Of a stretch of DNA of 64,000 nt, positions 10,694 through 20,939 are shown piece after piece. Made by a program: the position numbers and the translations under genes. Below the pieces are notes generated by a model. The model searched no databases. It saw only the letters and a list, made by a program, of their open reading frames with translations, and was not told the DNA's origin. The first letter of the stretch is position 1, and each line of letters starts with the position of its first letter. Source of the stretch: Odiellus spinosus (taxonomy: Eukaryota; Arthropoda; Arachnida; Opiliones; Phalangiidae); contig OY987230.1 of NCBI GenBank assembly GCA_963920705.1, positions 3,844,001-3,908,000 of the forward strand, given 5' to 3'.

Positions 10694-12018
10694 AACGCCC
10701 TAATATGAGCCGAATAGACGCTACAATGAAGTTACTAAACGCGATTGCATGTAATATTCGTGCAGACGCTTAAATTGTTCAATAATTGTTTTTGATATTT
10801 TGTATTATAATCCAACATGGCTAAATAAAAAAATAGCATATTTTCAATGATTGTTTCCACATCACTTTACTAGCTTATGTTGACTACAGAAACTTATTGT
10901 TTCGTCGTTATTCACTCATCTCTCTTCCATGAAATTTCTAGAGTTCGCATTATTACGATATCATATTATATAAGATATTAATTATTATAAAGATTTAGAA
11001 ACATACACAGCCCGGTAGGGATTAAATCCTGGGTTCTTCGTTTGACAGTCCTAAACTTTTCCTCGACGCAACTGTGAGACGAAATTTTTGGGTACATATA
11101 TTGCGCTTATCTTATTTTGACCTAGTAATTATTTTTATAATAGGCGAAACCACCAATATGGCTATAAAAACTTTTTATTTTGGCGGTATCTCTTATCAAT
11201 TCGGTCGAATGGGATTCGATCCAATGGGATAACACCAAACTGACGTCTTGTCAGCCGGTTTGGAAAATAAGCTCTCGACCAGCTCCGTCAAAAAAAGAAT
11301 TTCAGACGAAAACTGTACCGGAAGTAATTGCCAATCATCTACCGACAATGGGTTGTAAATGGAACATTCAGTCTAGAATATTTCTTGGTTTGTCCAAGAG
11401 GAACTTGCTACCATATCTTCGTCGTTTTAATTCCTTGCCATCCCAGACTTAATCCTTCGTCTTTATCAAATCAGTGGATTATCAAAGATAATCACACTTG
11501 TATATTACATATTTACTTTGTTAATAAACATTTCATTTCGTGCGTGTCTATTAAGAAATCTACCCCTTGCCGCATATAATTATGAGTAACGCACGACATT
11601 TCATTTGGTGTATATATTAAAAAGTCTACGACCTGCCGCATATAATTATGGGTAACACAGGCCACTCTTTTTGCATTCTCTGAATCCTTGAGGTTAAGGG
11701 AAAATACTTATACTCCGTAACCTAGATGGGAAATAGAGAAGTGTAATTCAAATGCACGCTGTTTCTTCTACTCTTCTAATACTCTACATTTCTTTTCATC
11801 TTTTATGTTAGGTAGGGTTAGGTTAGGTTATGTTACCTTAACGTCGTGGTCGGGGAGGTTATATTTTGGTTTCCCAATTTGTTACTTTTACTTTCACTTT
11901 CGTAGTTTCCCACGGACCTACCGTCTCTCACCGTGTATACACTTCGAGGCAGTGGCCACTCGACAGCTGCTGACCCCTGTTGGTAGAGTTACGCTCAAGT
12001 ATTGAGCCTTACGGACCA
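10694..12018. other. Interval without a convincing gene
   Basis: It contains a fragment of the family A palindrome at about 11196-11232 (CGGTCGAATGGGATTCGATC) and a short TTAGG run at 11815-11838. Two nearly repeated lines at about 11540-11655 share CATTTCAT, AAGAAATCTACC or AAAAGTCTACG, and GCCGCATATAATTATG. The 90-codon frame at 11180 starts inside repeat sequence and is not credible. Confidence 0.4.
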
Positions 12019-12202
12019 TGGCGCGCCAAGAATACGCTTCTTTCATTAATTTTGACCCCCTTCAAAGGGAATAGGCAACCCACTGAATCAGACCTCATGC
12101 GCAGAAACGGCGATGTTTCATCCCCCTTTGCTTATCTGATTCTGTGGATGCCTACCCCCTTTGGAGGGAGTAAAAATAAACGAAAGAGGTGAATGCGCGC
12201 CA
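12018..12202. repeat. Imperfect long inverted repeat
   Basis: The left arm (about 12018-12090, GGCGCGCCAAGAAT ... GGAATAGGCAACCCA.TGAATC) and right arm (about 12133-12202, GATTCTGTGGATGCCTACC ... GAATGCGCGCC) are complementary over about 70 bp with mismatches. A loop of about 45 bp separates them. This has the form of a small palindromic MITE. Confidence 0.6.
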
Positions 12203-12516
12203 AAAATATTACATACAGGCAGAGGCGTCAAAAATATTGAAAAGTTAATCGGCGGCCTCGGAGTCTAAAATGCGGCGCGCGCGAGAGAGAAACGCTATTG
12301 ACCGTAATAGCGAAAGAGACGAAGCCACACGGAAAGACAAAAGAGTACGACTAAATTCACTCTCTCTAGCATTTTCACCAGTAGCGCCGCCAGGATTTTA
12401 CTCTAAGTAGGCACCGTGATTTAGAGGCCCCCCCTCATCAGGTTTTTCCTTGTCATTTTCAAGCTAATGTTACATTATAAAAAGGTTGTAAGGAGATAGT
12501 TTCTAGGAGGGATCTA

Positions 12517-13082
12517 GGATAGTTCGGTGCAGGATAATTGGCTGCCGGAATATTGGCTGCTGAGAATATTCGGTGTGGGGAAAATTGGGTGCACGGAAAA
12601 CTCGGTGTTTCAAAAAATTTTAATTTCAATTTAATTTTACAATTAATTTTAAAATTTTAAAAAGAAGCGTGGTGTGCTACACCAAAAATATACACCTTTC
12701 CCACATTTCACTATTTTGCTTTATAGGTCTTTTCAACCTTAATTCTTACTAATGCTCAATAAAAATTATAGCATTTAATTGAGGCTTCAATCTATTTGTA
12801 ATATTATAGATAGCCCGAGCTAAGGATTAACTAGTTGGAGGGATTTGCTAATTAGAAGGATTAACTAACCTAACCTTACCTTAAAGATTACCAGATGGAC
12901 GGGGTTGCTCGAGGAATTATCTAGTTGGAGGTATGGGCTAATTCGAGGGATTAACTAACCTAACCTTATCTAAAATATTATTTTGCACCGAATTTTCCGC
13001 CCAAACCGCACCAAATATTCTCGCTCCCAATATTCCTAACACCAAATTTTCCGGCAGCCAATTTTCCTGCACCGAACTATCC
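12517..13082. mobile_element. Nested foldback element inside the hAT-like element
   Basis: The left arm GGATAGTTCGGTGCAGGATA and the right arm ending CCTGCACCGAACTATCC are inverted. They continue inward for about 85-100 bp with a quasi-repeated GGTGC-GGAAAATT motif. A 10-bp direct repeat AGGAGATAGT lies just outside (12491-12500 and 13093-13102) and may mark the insertion. The core contains satellite sequence (about 12812-12980) of the 3.06-kb type, so three layers of repeat are stacked. Confidence 0.75.
12812..12980. repeat. Satellite monomers inside the nested foldback
   Basis: It carries the two monomer types of the 3062 and 49205 arrays: GCCCGAGCTAAGGATTAAC, then TTAAAGATTACCAGATGGAC, with GGATTAACTAACCTAACC between. 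Confidence 0.85.
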
Positions 13083-14005
13083 GTATACGGCTAGGAGATA
13101 GTAACTTATTCCCTCTGCTCTACAAGATGATATGGAAAAAAAGAATTTTCAGAATCACAAGTACTTTTCATAAAAATAAATACTCCAAATAATTTAAAAT
13201 ACACCCAGAGATTTCACCATGGGCAACTATCTTTCACAAGCAGATCTCAGCGATATAATAGCACTTGAAAGCGTAAAGACTTTTCCGGGTGCCATTCCGC
13301 CTTAATGTTTTGAAAAAAGTCAACAAACCCAAATCACCCCCTATAGAGTGCCAAAACCAGTGCTTGCCACAAATTCATTATTACAATAGTTTGCACAAAG
13401 GTTAGAATTATCAAAAATTAAAAGGAATCTCATGGCTATGAGCACAATACTACACCGGTTTTCCTCTTGAAAACATTTTACCAGGTGGCAAACCTTTTTA
13501 TTATATCCCACCTTAAATAGGCAGCACGTACAAAGCTATCCTATTCGTTATCTCTAGACCTTTTTTTACTTTAAGGAGCCTTTCTTTGTGCTTGCTTAAA
13601 ATTTAGAGTGGATCAGTAAATATTTTATTAAGGAATGAAGAGATACCGTTAAACGCCCCCTATGGTGAGACTAATATTCATGTTTTTGTCACTTGACACT
13701 ATAAGGAGGGAAGTAAGAAGGTCTGTGAGCCTTTGGCAGTGATCTTTACACTTAAGTCTTTTTAACTTCTGGAGCTGTCTCTACAGTCAAAGCACCCCTT
13801 TACAGATGATTATTTACAAGAAATATAAATTTATTTAACAAAGCCCACCTAAGCACTAAAAATTTAAAAGCCCTTTAGGCACCAGTTTCAAAATTCCGAG
13901 GCCCCCATAGGCACTAATTTCAAATTTTGGAGGCCCCCTAATTAGGCTCTAAATTTTTAAACGTAGGCACGTGCCTACGTGTGCCTACTGCTGGCGGCGC
14001 TACTG

Positions 14006-15453
14006 ATTTTCACTGTTGACTCTTCGAAAGCGAACACTATCTTGGAGTTTAGTAGGAAAACAGTAGCCCGCTTGGTAGTTTTTCGGTATCAGACTATGTG
14101 GCTTAGAGGAAATTCTAACGATGCCTAGCTAAATACCGGCTGCCTGCCCTTAATAAACCAGTGCATTTTTAGAGCCAATAAGAAAGCGTTCCCATATGAC
14201 GTCATGCCTCTTCGCCACGTGTTGCGTCTTAACAAAAGTTCCCTATGTGAGAGTGTCGTTTTCTTTTCAATATAATTAAATAACCGCTCGTCAGATTTGT
14301 ATAATATTTTAGACACATGTTATTTTATCGTATAACATTTTAGACACATGTTATTTTATCGTATAACATTTTAGACACATGTTATTTTATCGTAAGTTTT
14401 TAAAAATAAAATAATAAGGCCAAGTGTGGAAATCCCTTTACTAACACTATAAGTGAATTAGACTCGTTTTATAGATAAGAAAACGGTATAAAATTAATAT
14501 TTCTTGTTAAGCTGATTTCCCCCTTTGATCTTTTTTTTTTTTTTTTTTTTTTTTTTTGAAAACACGCACGGAGAATGAAGAGGTTTATGCAAAAGCGTAC
14601 CAAAGAGATTAATTTATTTTCTCGTATATGTATATCAGCGACGGTTTCACCCGACACTAAATTTCATTTCGAGAAGTTAAGAAAACAGCGGCTTTAACTG
14701 AAGAAAACTATTTTCCCTACGAGTTTAGATAAAAAACGAAGATATCTTGAGAACAAATTCCTCCGAAGTGAAAAAACAAAAGGAAGTGGGTGTCTGACTT
14801 GAACTGTCCACAATTTATTTTTACCAATTGTTTTAAGCTCCAGAAATTAACTTTTTATAAATGTATTAAGTAGTTTTAAATTTGGTTAATTTGAAATCAT
14901 TTAAAGAACGCTGCTGAATATTATAAGTATGATGTGGATGATGTATTAAATAGCGTTAATTACGTTTTAAAGAATTTTAGAATTAAAAAATTAAATTTAA
15001 AATAATTTTCTTAAATTAAGCAATATTCGTTGTGAATAGTTTGCTCAAATTATGCCATTGAATTACGTTTTTCTGTTCAAGTTATAATTTGGCTTAACAG
15101 TCGAGCGTGGTGGGTAAAACTATCCAAAAGGTATTTGAGTAGCATCTTCGGAAAGATCAAAAAATATTGTTAACACTTTGCAGTAAATATGACAGAGCGA
15201 AATTTTTTCAAACACTGCGTCCGATGAAAATACCTTATGGGGAGTTATAAATGTATTTTATAGGAACGTCTCTAGAAGATTTTGTCCAAGACAAAGCTCG
15301 AATTCAGGGGCAAATAAAAAGGGTAATAGCTGCGCGTATTAATGGTCTGGGGGAAAATAACATGATGTGCCAGTTTCGCGTTCCGAAACCCTGAGTAATG
15401 AACACGTCGCCGCTATCGGACTAGCAATAGTGAGATTTACAGCTGCACTTTTT
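14006..15453. other. AT-rich interval with one 31-bp triplication
   Basis: Three head-to-tail copies of a 31-bp unit (TTTTAGACACATGTTATTTT plus ATCGTATAACA) span about 14303-14395. A T-run of about 27 nt lies at 14530-14557. From about 15330 the sequence shares GGGAAAATAACATG.TGTGCC and CTATCGG....AATAGTGAG..TTACAGCT with 24640-24945, which suggests another unnamed repeat. Confidence 0.5.
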
Positions 15454-15856
15454 AGCTAGACCCAACCCTAGCCTTGACGTTTGCAGTTTGGAGTAGAATA
15501 GACTCGGCTTCTGTGTCTGATTGTACCACAGTCGTCACCGTGGTTTCCCCTGTTGGTTTCTTATCTTCTACTTCTTCCGGGATTGGCTCGGTTTTCCGCG
15601 ACTCATTATCTTTACAAAGAGTCGTATGATTCGAAAAACATGATTCGAAAAACATGATTCAAAAAACCTGATTCGAAAAACCTGATTCGAAAAACCTGAT
15701 TCGAAAAACATTATGCAACTTCGTGTTTAAAGGAATCTCGAAACGCCATTCAAATTGTTCAAAGAGCGTATATGCATGCATAACAAGCCCCTGCTACAGC
15801 ATCATTCTTTTCAGCCTCTTTTACAATGTCATTCCTATGGGCTTGACCATCTTGTT
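15454..15856 (+). mobile_element. Foldback element F2, right arm with captured retrotransposon piece
   Basis: The sequence opens with TAGCTAGACCCAACCCTA, a motif of the F-family centre (compare 53753). It then carries 15469-15630 of Bel/Pao coding sequence, then 14-bp GATTCGAAAAACAT units (15630-15705), and then the usual outer arm with ACTTCGTGTTTAAAGGAATC, the ATGCAT block, TTTTACAATGTCA and the terminal GGGCTTGACCATCTTGTT. No left arm is present. Confidence 0.75.
15469..15630 (-). pseudogene. Bel/Pao gag-protease scrap captured in F2
   Basis: On the minus strand this reads the linker between the last zinc knuckle and the aspartic protease of a Bel/Pao polyprotein (a TTLCK end, then acidic RKTEPIPEEVEDKKPTGE). 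It aligns to 21266-21418 with about two substitutions and one 9-bp in-frame insertion (CATTATCTT). Foldback-specific sequence abuts it on both sides, so the piece was incorporated into the element rather than lying beside it. Confidence 0.85.
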
Positions 15857-15861
15857 AAAAA

Positions 15862-16238
15862 TGTAACCATCATTGGCAGTTATTTATACTCCTCCACGAA
15901 ATTTTGGATCAGTTTGGGATGGACGGAATTCTGGCAGTTGCGCTTCGTGTGATAACTCCCCTTAACGACTTCCCTAAAAATAACCCTATTTGTATTTTCG
16001 CGCCCCTAAAGGTTCCCCTTGTAGATCATAGATGGCGCAAAGTCCTATACTTTTCTCTTATAGAGAAGGAGCAGAGACCTCTCAGTCTTGCTCCTTCCCT
16101 AATGCTACTTTTTTACCACGCGTTGGCCCGAGAAGGTATCGTACCGACGACCATGCGTAATGTACTATATTTCCATCAATAAACCTCTTATTTTAATTAA
16201 ACCCGAGTCTCGTAACTAATCCGAAAACAACGTCTACA
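15862..16238 (+). mobile_element. Candidate 5' LTR of a Ty3-type retrotransposon
   Basis: The interval starts TGTAAC and ends GTCTACA (TG...CA ends). It contains AATAAA near 16181 and is followed by ATTCAGAAGTGGGATTAG, a plausible primer-binding leader, about 700 bp before the gag start. Its left edge abuts the end of foldback F2. No second LTR is in the window, so the limits are inferred. Confidence 0.55.
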
Positions 16239-16584
16239 ATTCAGAAGTGGGATTAGTCCTAAATCAAGCCCTCATAGATGATTTTAAGCGAGTTACCACG
16301 TTCAAAAGACTTGGAAACGCTAAGCCTAGGTTAACCCTAACGACCATGCTGCGCGTTTCTCCAGCATTGGTAATATTATTTCATGCTCGAACGACCACGA
16401 AATGAAATACGGTTCTAAACGCTTATGTTTAATAACGAAGTTAAGAAGAATAAAGCAACTCAAGATGGAAAGAACGCAACGCGTACTAGCCGGAGTCTTA
16501 GAGGCGAAACACCAGAAGTGCTAACGAGCTTGGAGTTGGAAGCACACAAAGGAAAGATTAATAAACTCCAACGTTCAGGTAGAA

Positions 16585-17590
16585 TTTAAACGAAGCAACC
16601 ACGAAAGCTATAAGTACAACGCTGGAACACGAAAGCAAAGTCCAGGTTAGCAGTAGCAAAGGAAAGATTACCGAACCCCAACGTTCCTGGGAATTCAACG
16701 AGTCTAACGTTCCTTTAAACGAAGCTACGATAAAAAGTGACCAACATCTGAACTTCTTCAACGATTACGAGAATTCCGACAGCGAGGATTCTTACCACGA
16801 AAGTTTCACGAACAATAGAGAAGAAGTTTATCGCCACACGAACCAAGTATTTTTAAACGACAAAACGAACTTTTTAAGCGATCTGGAAAAGAACGGATAT
16901 TCCTCACGAACACTCGAGCCATTGAATGTACACGAACAACAAGATACTACGATGGCCGACGGAGAAGCACCAGTAGGTTTTATTTCATTGGATGATTTTG
17001 CAACATCAATTCAAAAAGCAGTCGATTCTGCGGTGCAACGTTCCATCAGAGCAATGTCTGAAGCGCACCTCGGACAACAGAACCAGCTAATGGCCGCGCA
17101 ACAAAGAGCATTAGAAATGATTACAGCTAATGGGCACGCACCGCAGCATCATTTCAAGGATGGGAGCAAACTGATCCCCGATTTTGATCCAGTTAATTCT
17201 CCACATCAAACCGTTGAATCATGGATCAGGAAGGTCAATGATACAGGTATCGCCTACAATTGGAGCGACAACGTTAAAATTCATCTCGCAATCCCCAAGC
17301 TAAAAGGAACAGCCAAAGTATGGTACGAGGGATTGGCTACTGTAAACTACACATGGGACGAATGGACCACACTTTTGAAGGAATGGTTTCCAGTTGTAAA
17401 AGGTAGTCAAAGCCTCCACCGAGAAATGGAGCGACGAAGCAAGCAACCAAACGAAACCATCGAGGCATATTACCACGACAAGGTAGCCAAGGCCCGACTC
17501 AGTGGCTTGAAGGATGACACGTTGATAAACTATCTCATAACAGGTCTTAACGACGAAAGACTTATCTGCAAAATAAGTAACATTAACTAG
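16585..17590 (+). pseudogene. Ty3-type retrotransposon gag, truncated
   Basis: This is the Gag capsid protein of an LTR retrotransposon. The ATG at 16952 is the likely start, although the same frame is open upstream to about 16585 without another ATG. The capsid region shows FKDGSKLIPDFDP, TVESWIRKV, LKGTAKVWYEGL, TWDEWTTLLKEWFP and then a REMERRSKQPNETIEAYYHD helix region, as in the Retrotrans_gag family. The frame ends at 17590, straight after the capsid. The zinc knuckle, protease and polymerase are missing, and the next bases belong to the P-like element on the opposite strand. The element is therefore cut off at about 17580. Confidence 0.85.
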
Positions 17591-18177
17591 GAGTGAAATT
17601 AGAAGCCTACTGGGGTACTTGATACCTCCATTATCTCTTGATCTATTTAATTTGAGCATGATGCGTTTGAAACTGGTTGGATTAGCTTCTCCAGTCAGTC
17701 TGCCACTCCAGTATGCCACTCTTACGATATACCCTCCAATTAATGCGATCGTTCAATTTTTTTTTTATAGTCGGGTAACAAGTATCTGGAATTGAAATAG
17801 AAAAGGTTAACCATCATTACCATTTACTGAAATTTTTCCATTGAATCCAAAAGTTTTTTCAAAAGGTACGGTGTAAGAATAGTTTTAATTTCTTCTGCCT
17901 GAGCCAAAATTGATAGCTTCTTGTCTTCTCTACTAAGTTTTAATTTTTGATGTAAACTCCCTGATATTGATGTAACTTCAACGTTATTTCCACGGCTAGC
18001 ATTAGAATATGTAGATGATTTCTCAATACCAATTTTTAGGGCATTTTCGAGGGCCAAAGAACATGATCTTACATCCGTTTGATCGTTAAAGCCGCCACTT
18101 CTCCTAAGGCTACTATAAATTTCTTCTATCGCGTCACTTGATAGCTTCCTGGTTAAAACAAAATCAAATCTATTCTA

Positions 18178-19344
18178 TCTTATATATAAAAACCACGACG
18201 TTCGTTCGTTCGTTCGTCGTTCGTTCGTTGGTTGGTTTTTTCGCGGGGGAATTTATTCCGAGCCGTTCCGGCCCCCCACGAGTTCGCTAATTTTATTGCT
18301 CTTGGAGAAACACGCCGTCTACGGAACAAAATTTAATCTGGGTTCGTAGTTCGTTTTAAATTAAAATTAGAATTAATTGAAAAATTAAATCTTCGATTTG
18401 GTATCGTTACAAACGTTTCAGTGTTTCGTTAATTTTCTTCCTGTTAGGCCTCCGCTCAGTTTAAATTATAAAATTTAATCGGGGTTCGTACCGCTTTTTA
18501 CTCTTTTTAAATTAAAATTAAAGTTAAAAATTCCAGTTCGATAAAGGCTTCCGTTCGTTAACACGATAATCTGTCGTTTCAGGAGGATCCCGTTGCGGGA
18601 TGCCTCGCCTTAACGCCGGCCTCCCATTGGTTGATAATGATTTGTATAGTGTAGGGTCTTTTTTTTTTCCCACGGAGGATTGTTAGACGCGGAGTAGTAG
18701 TCTTATATTTTAAAACCCCGCTTAGCATTACAGGGAGCATTTAAAAATGGAGTGGTAATAAATTTTAAACGGAACCTTTTAAACTAACGGAAAAAGATGA
18801 ACATCAAGATGGCCGCCTGCAAAAAGATGAGAGTTAGATGGACGCCTGAAAAAAGATGAAAAGCAAGATGGCCGCCTGAAAAAAAATATGAAAATTAAGA
18901 TGGAAGCATGAAAAAAGATGAAAAGCAAGATGGCCGCCTTAAAAAGGATGAAAAGTAAGATGGCCGCATGAAAAAAGATGAAAAGTAAGATGGCCGCATG
19001 AAAAAAGATGAAAAGTAAGATGGCCGCATGAAAAAAGATGAAAAGTAAGATGGCCGCATGAAAAAAAAGATGAGATGAAAAGCAAGATGGCCGCCTTAAA
19101 AAGGATGAAAAGTAAGATGGCCGCATGAAAAAAGATGAAAAGTAAGATGGCCGCATGAAAAAAGATGAAAAGTAAGATGGCCGCATGAAAAAAGATGAAA
19201 AGTAAGATGGCCGCATGAAAAAAAAGATGAAAAGTAAGATGGCCGCCGAAAAAAAAGGTGGAAAGGAAGAGGACCGCCCTTAAAAATTTCATTAGGCCCG
19301 AAGCAACTGGATGAAACCCGCCCGTAGGGCGGGCTTTCAGCTAG
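18178..19344 (+). mobile_element. Non-autonomous Helitron inserted in the P-like gene
   Basis: The left end is TCTTATATATAAAAACCACG, starting with TC and preceded by A at 18177. The right end has a GC-rich hairpin CCCGCCC-GTA-GGGCGGG (19317-19333), then TTTCAG, then CTAG (19341-19344), followed by T at 19345. A TC start, hairpin plus CTRR end, and insertion between A and T are the defining marks of Helitrons. No Rep/helicase gene is present. The interior is a TTCG/GTTCGTTCG-rich start, AT-rich filler and a 30-bp minisatellite. Removing it brings the two halves of the transposase together. Confidence 0.85.
18785..19255. repeat. 30-bp minisatellite inside the Helitron
   Basis: Units built on AAAAGTAAGATGGCCGCATG recur every 30 bp (for example 18961, 18991, 19021), about 15 times. 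A larger duplication of about 157 bp is superimposed: the variant CCGCCTTAAAAAGGATG occurs at about 18936 and 19093. Because the period is a multiple of three, long spurious frames result. Confidence 0.9.
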
Positions 19345-20722
19345 TCTTATAATAAATGTTTTGTTACAGCAATTGTAGATTTCGTTTTTATAACCATAGC
19401 GTCAAAGGTTTCATCAGTAAACATTTCAGTTTTTAACGTAGCATTACATTGGATGACCTTGATAAATGGCAGGAAGTCATTTTTAAACCAGTCTAATCGT
19501 TCGTCATTTTTACGCTTTGAAAAGGCAGTTTATTGTGATTTCTTGCACATACCCATGGGTTATATTGCACTTATCATGAATTTCAAACCATTTGCTAACA
19601 GTCTCTATGAAAAATATGGTAACTTCCAGACTCTCCATTTCTTCCACCTTCACTTGGATTTATTGGAGTATTGTTTTTAAGGCAGCTGTAACTGGCTGTG
19701 AAAATACTTGAAAAGCTCTCAGAACGTTAATCTTTTCAAATGTTGTTGGAAAAAGGACTTTACGGGTTAAACACCTTGCAGTTTTAACGAACATTGCTTT
19801 CTGCTGGTAAAGCTGGACGAGGAAGTGTGATGAGATTTGAACACCAATGAACAATAAATATCTAGCCACAAGTTGAGAACTAATGTTTTTAATTAAATGG
19901 CTCTGGTCAAATGCTATAAAAAGCTTCCGTTCTTCGTCCAGTGGATGAATAATCTCGTGGGATAAAATGCCATTGCCAGTTTTTAAATGCAGAGGTTTTG
20001 TCTTTGCGTTATCCGAAACTAGCCTTATTACTCGAAATACACTATTTTCAACAGCATTTCTTACCCGTAGGATTAGTTGGTACAGTTGATCTCCATCAAA
20101 GTTTGTGATGAAGAAATACGCAACTGGGAGTTTAAAATTCGTTCTCAGTCCCTGAAAGATGAAGCAGAGTACATGAGACGCCAATTTTTTTTTCTTCTGC
20201 AATTTTGGGGTTTTTTCAGGGATGCAACAAGTTGGTATGCCGAAAAACATGTTTAGATCGCGATCATAAAGTAGCTTGACTTTTATTTTCATCTCATCAA
20301 ACATTAAAGAGCCTAGAATTTCTTCTTCCTTCGTAATTTTTGCATATTCGCTCTTAAGTCTTTCCTTGACCAATGAAGTTATATGCCGCCCCCCCCCCCC
20401 AAGTTGAATGGCCACTAAATCGTTTTAGTGTAGTTCTATGAGGTAAATGGAGCACTTCTAATTCTCTCATGTAAGTGTAGGCTGCCGGAGATTATTTGAA
20501 GATCAAACAGCAAATTCTCAAAGTAGATTCATGATGTGGCATGGTTGTTTTACCATAAGCAAGTACTTGTTCAGCTAAAAACTTTGCTTTTATATCATCC
20601 GTGTTATTGACGTTTTTCATGATTTTCATAATTTGAATGACTTCCTTCTTCCGGTTCTCTTCTTTGAGCCTATTTGACGTCATTCTGACGGCTGATATTT
20701 TTCTATTCTCTTCTTTAAATTA

Positions 20723-20939
20723 AAATATGTCGACTTAGTTTTCTTGTTGAATTTTTGCAAAGACAATTATTGATAATTATGTCGTAGCATCCCTTTAAAT
20801 AGTATTTAAAGGCGAATAAGTAGAATCCTTTTCTTTGGTATAAATTATGTCTTGGGCTTCAATCACTTTATCTGGGGTATATATATATATATACTTTTAT
20901 TGATTTGACACGGCTCATCAAGAATATTTTATTTGGTTG
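20723..20939. other. Gap with an AT microsatellite
   Basis: An (AT)n run lies at about 20877-20893. On the minus strand a short open stretch (about 20800-20860) could be a decayed part of the P-like transposase N-terminus, but no motif is certain. Confidence 0.4.

Larger units (their letters stand above)
12379..14005. mobile_element. hAT-like non-autonomous element with perfect 8-bp TSD
   Basis: The left end CAGTAGCGCCGCCAG (12379-12393) is the exact reverse complement of the right end CTGGCGGCGCTACTG (13991-14005). Identical 8-bp words ATTTTCAC flank it directly (12371-12378 and 14006-14013). CAG..GCGCCGCCAG termini with an 8-bp duplication are characteristic of hAT elements. Subterminal GAGGCCCCC-type words also occur at both ends. 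No hAT transposase is visible, so it would depend on a partner. The element hosts the nested foldback at 12517-13082. Confidence 0.9.
17583..20722 (-). pseudogene. P-element-like transposase, split by a Helitron
   Basis: P-element and THAP9-type transposases cut and paste DNA with an RNase H-like core. Reading down from about 20722: a charged helix region (MTSNRLKEENRKK), then an in-frame stop near 20508. LPHRTTLKRFS follows, and then a frame slip at the C10 run (20390-20399). The core begins with LMFDEMKIKVKLLYDRD and includes SHVLCFIFQGL, LVSDNAKTKP (second acidic position) and FIAFDQSHLIKN. The frame from 19660 continues through an ETVSKWFEIHDKC segment and ERLDWFKNDFLPFI to about 19350. 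After the Helitron it resumes at about 18177 with FDFVLTRKLSSDAIEE, SLRRSGGFND, and a C-terminal GGYIVRVAYWSGR...DNGGIKYPS segment. A possible short intron (about 17775-17826) precedes that last part. No THAP domain is attached here. Confidence 0.85.

Noticed and set aside
10980-11060. tRNA-like GGATTAAATCC segment
   Set aside because: No acceptor stem or D-arm can be folded around it.
17300-17719. 139-codon minus frame
   Set aside because: Its first ~45 codons are the P-like C-terminus and the rest is antisense to Ty3 gag; it is not one gene.
18779-19292. 145- and 117-codon minus-strand frames
   Set aside because: They translate the 30-bp Helitron minisatellite; the period is a multiple of three, so frames stay open by construction.
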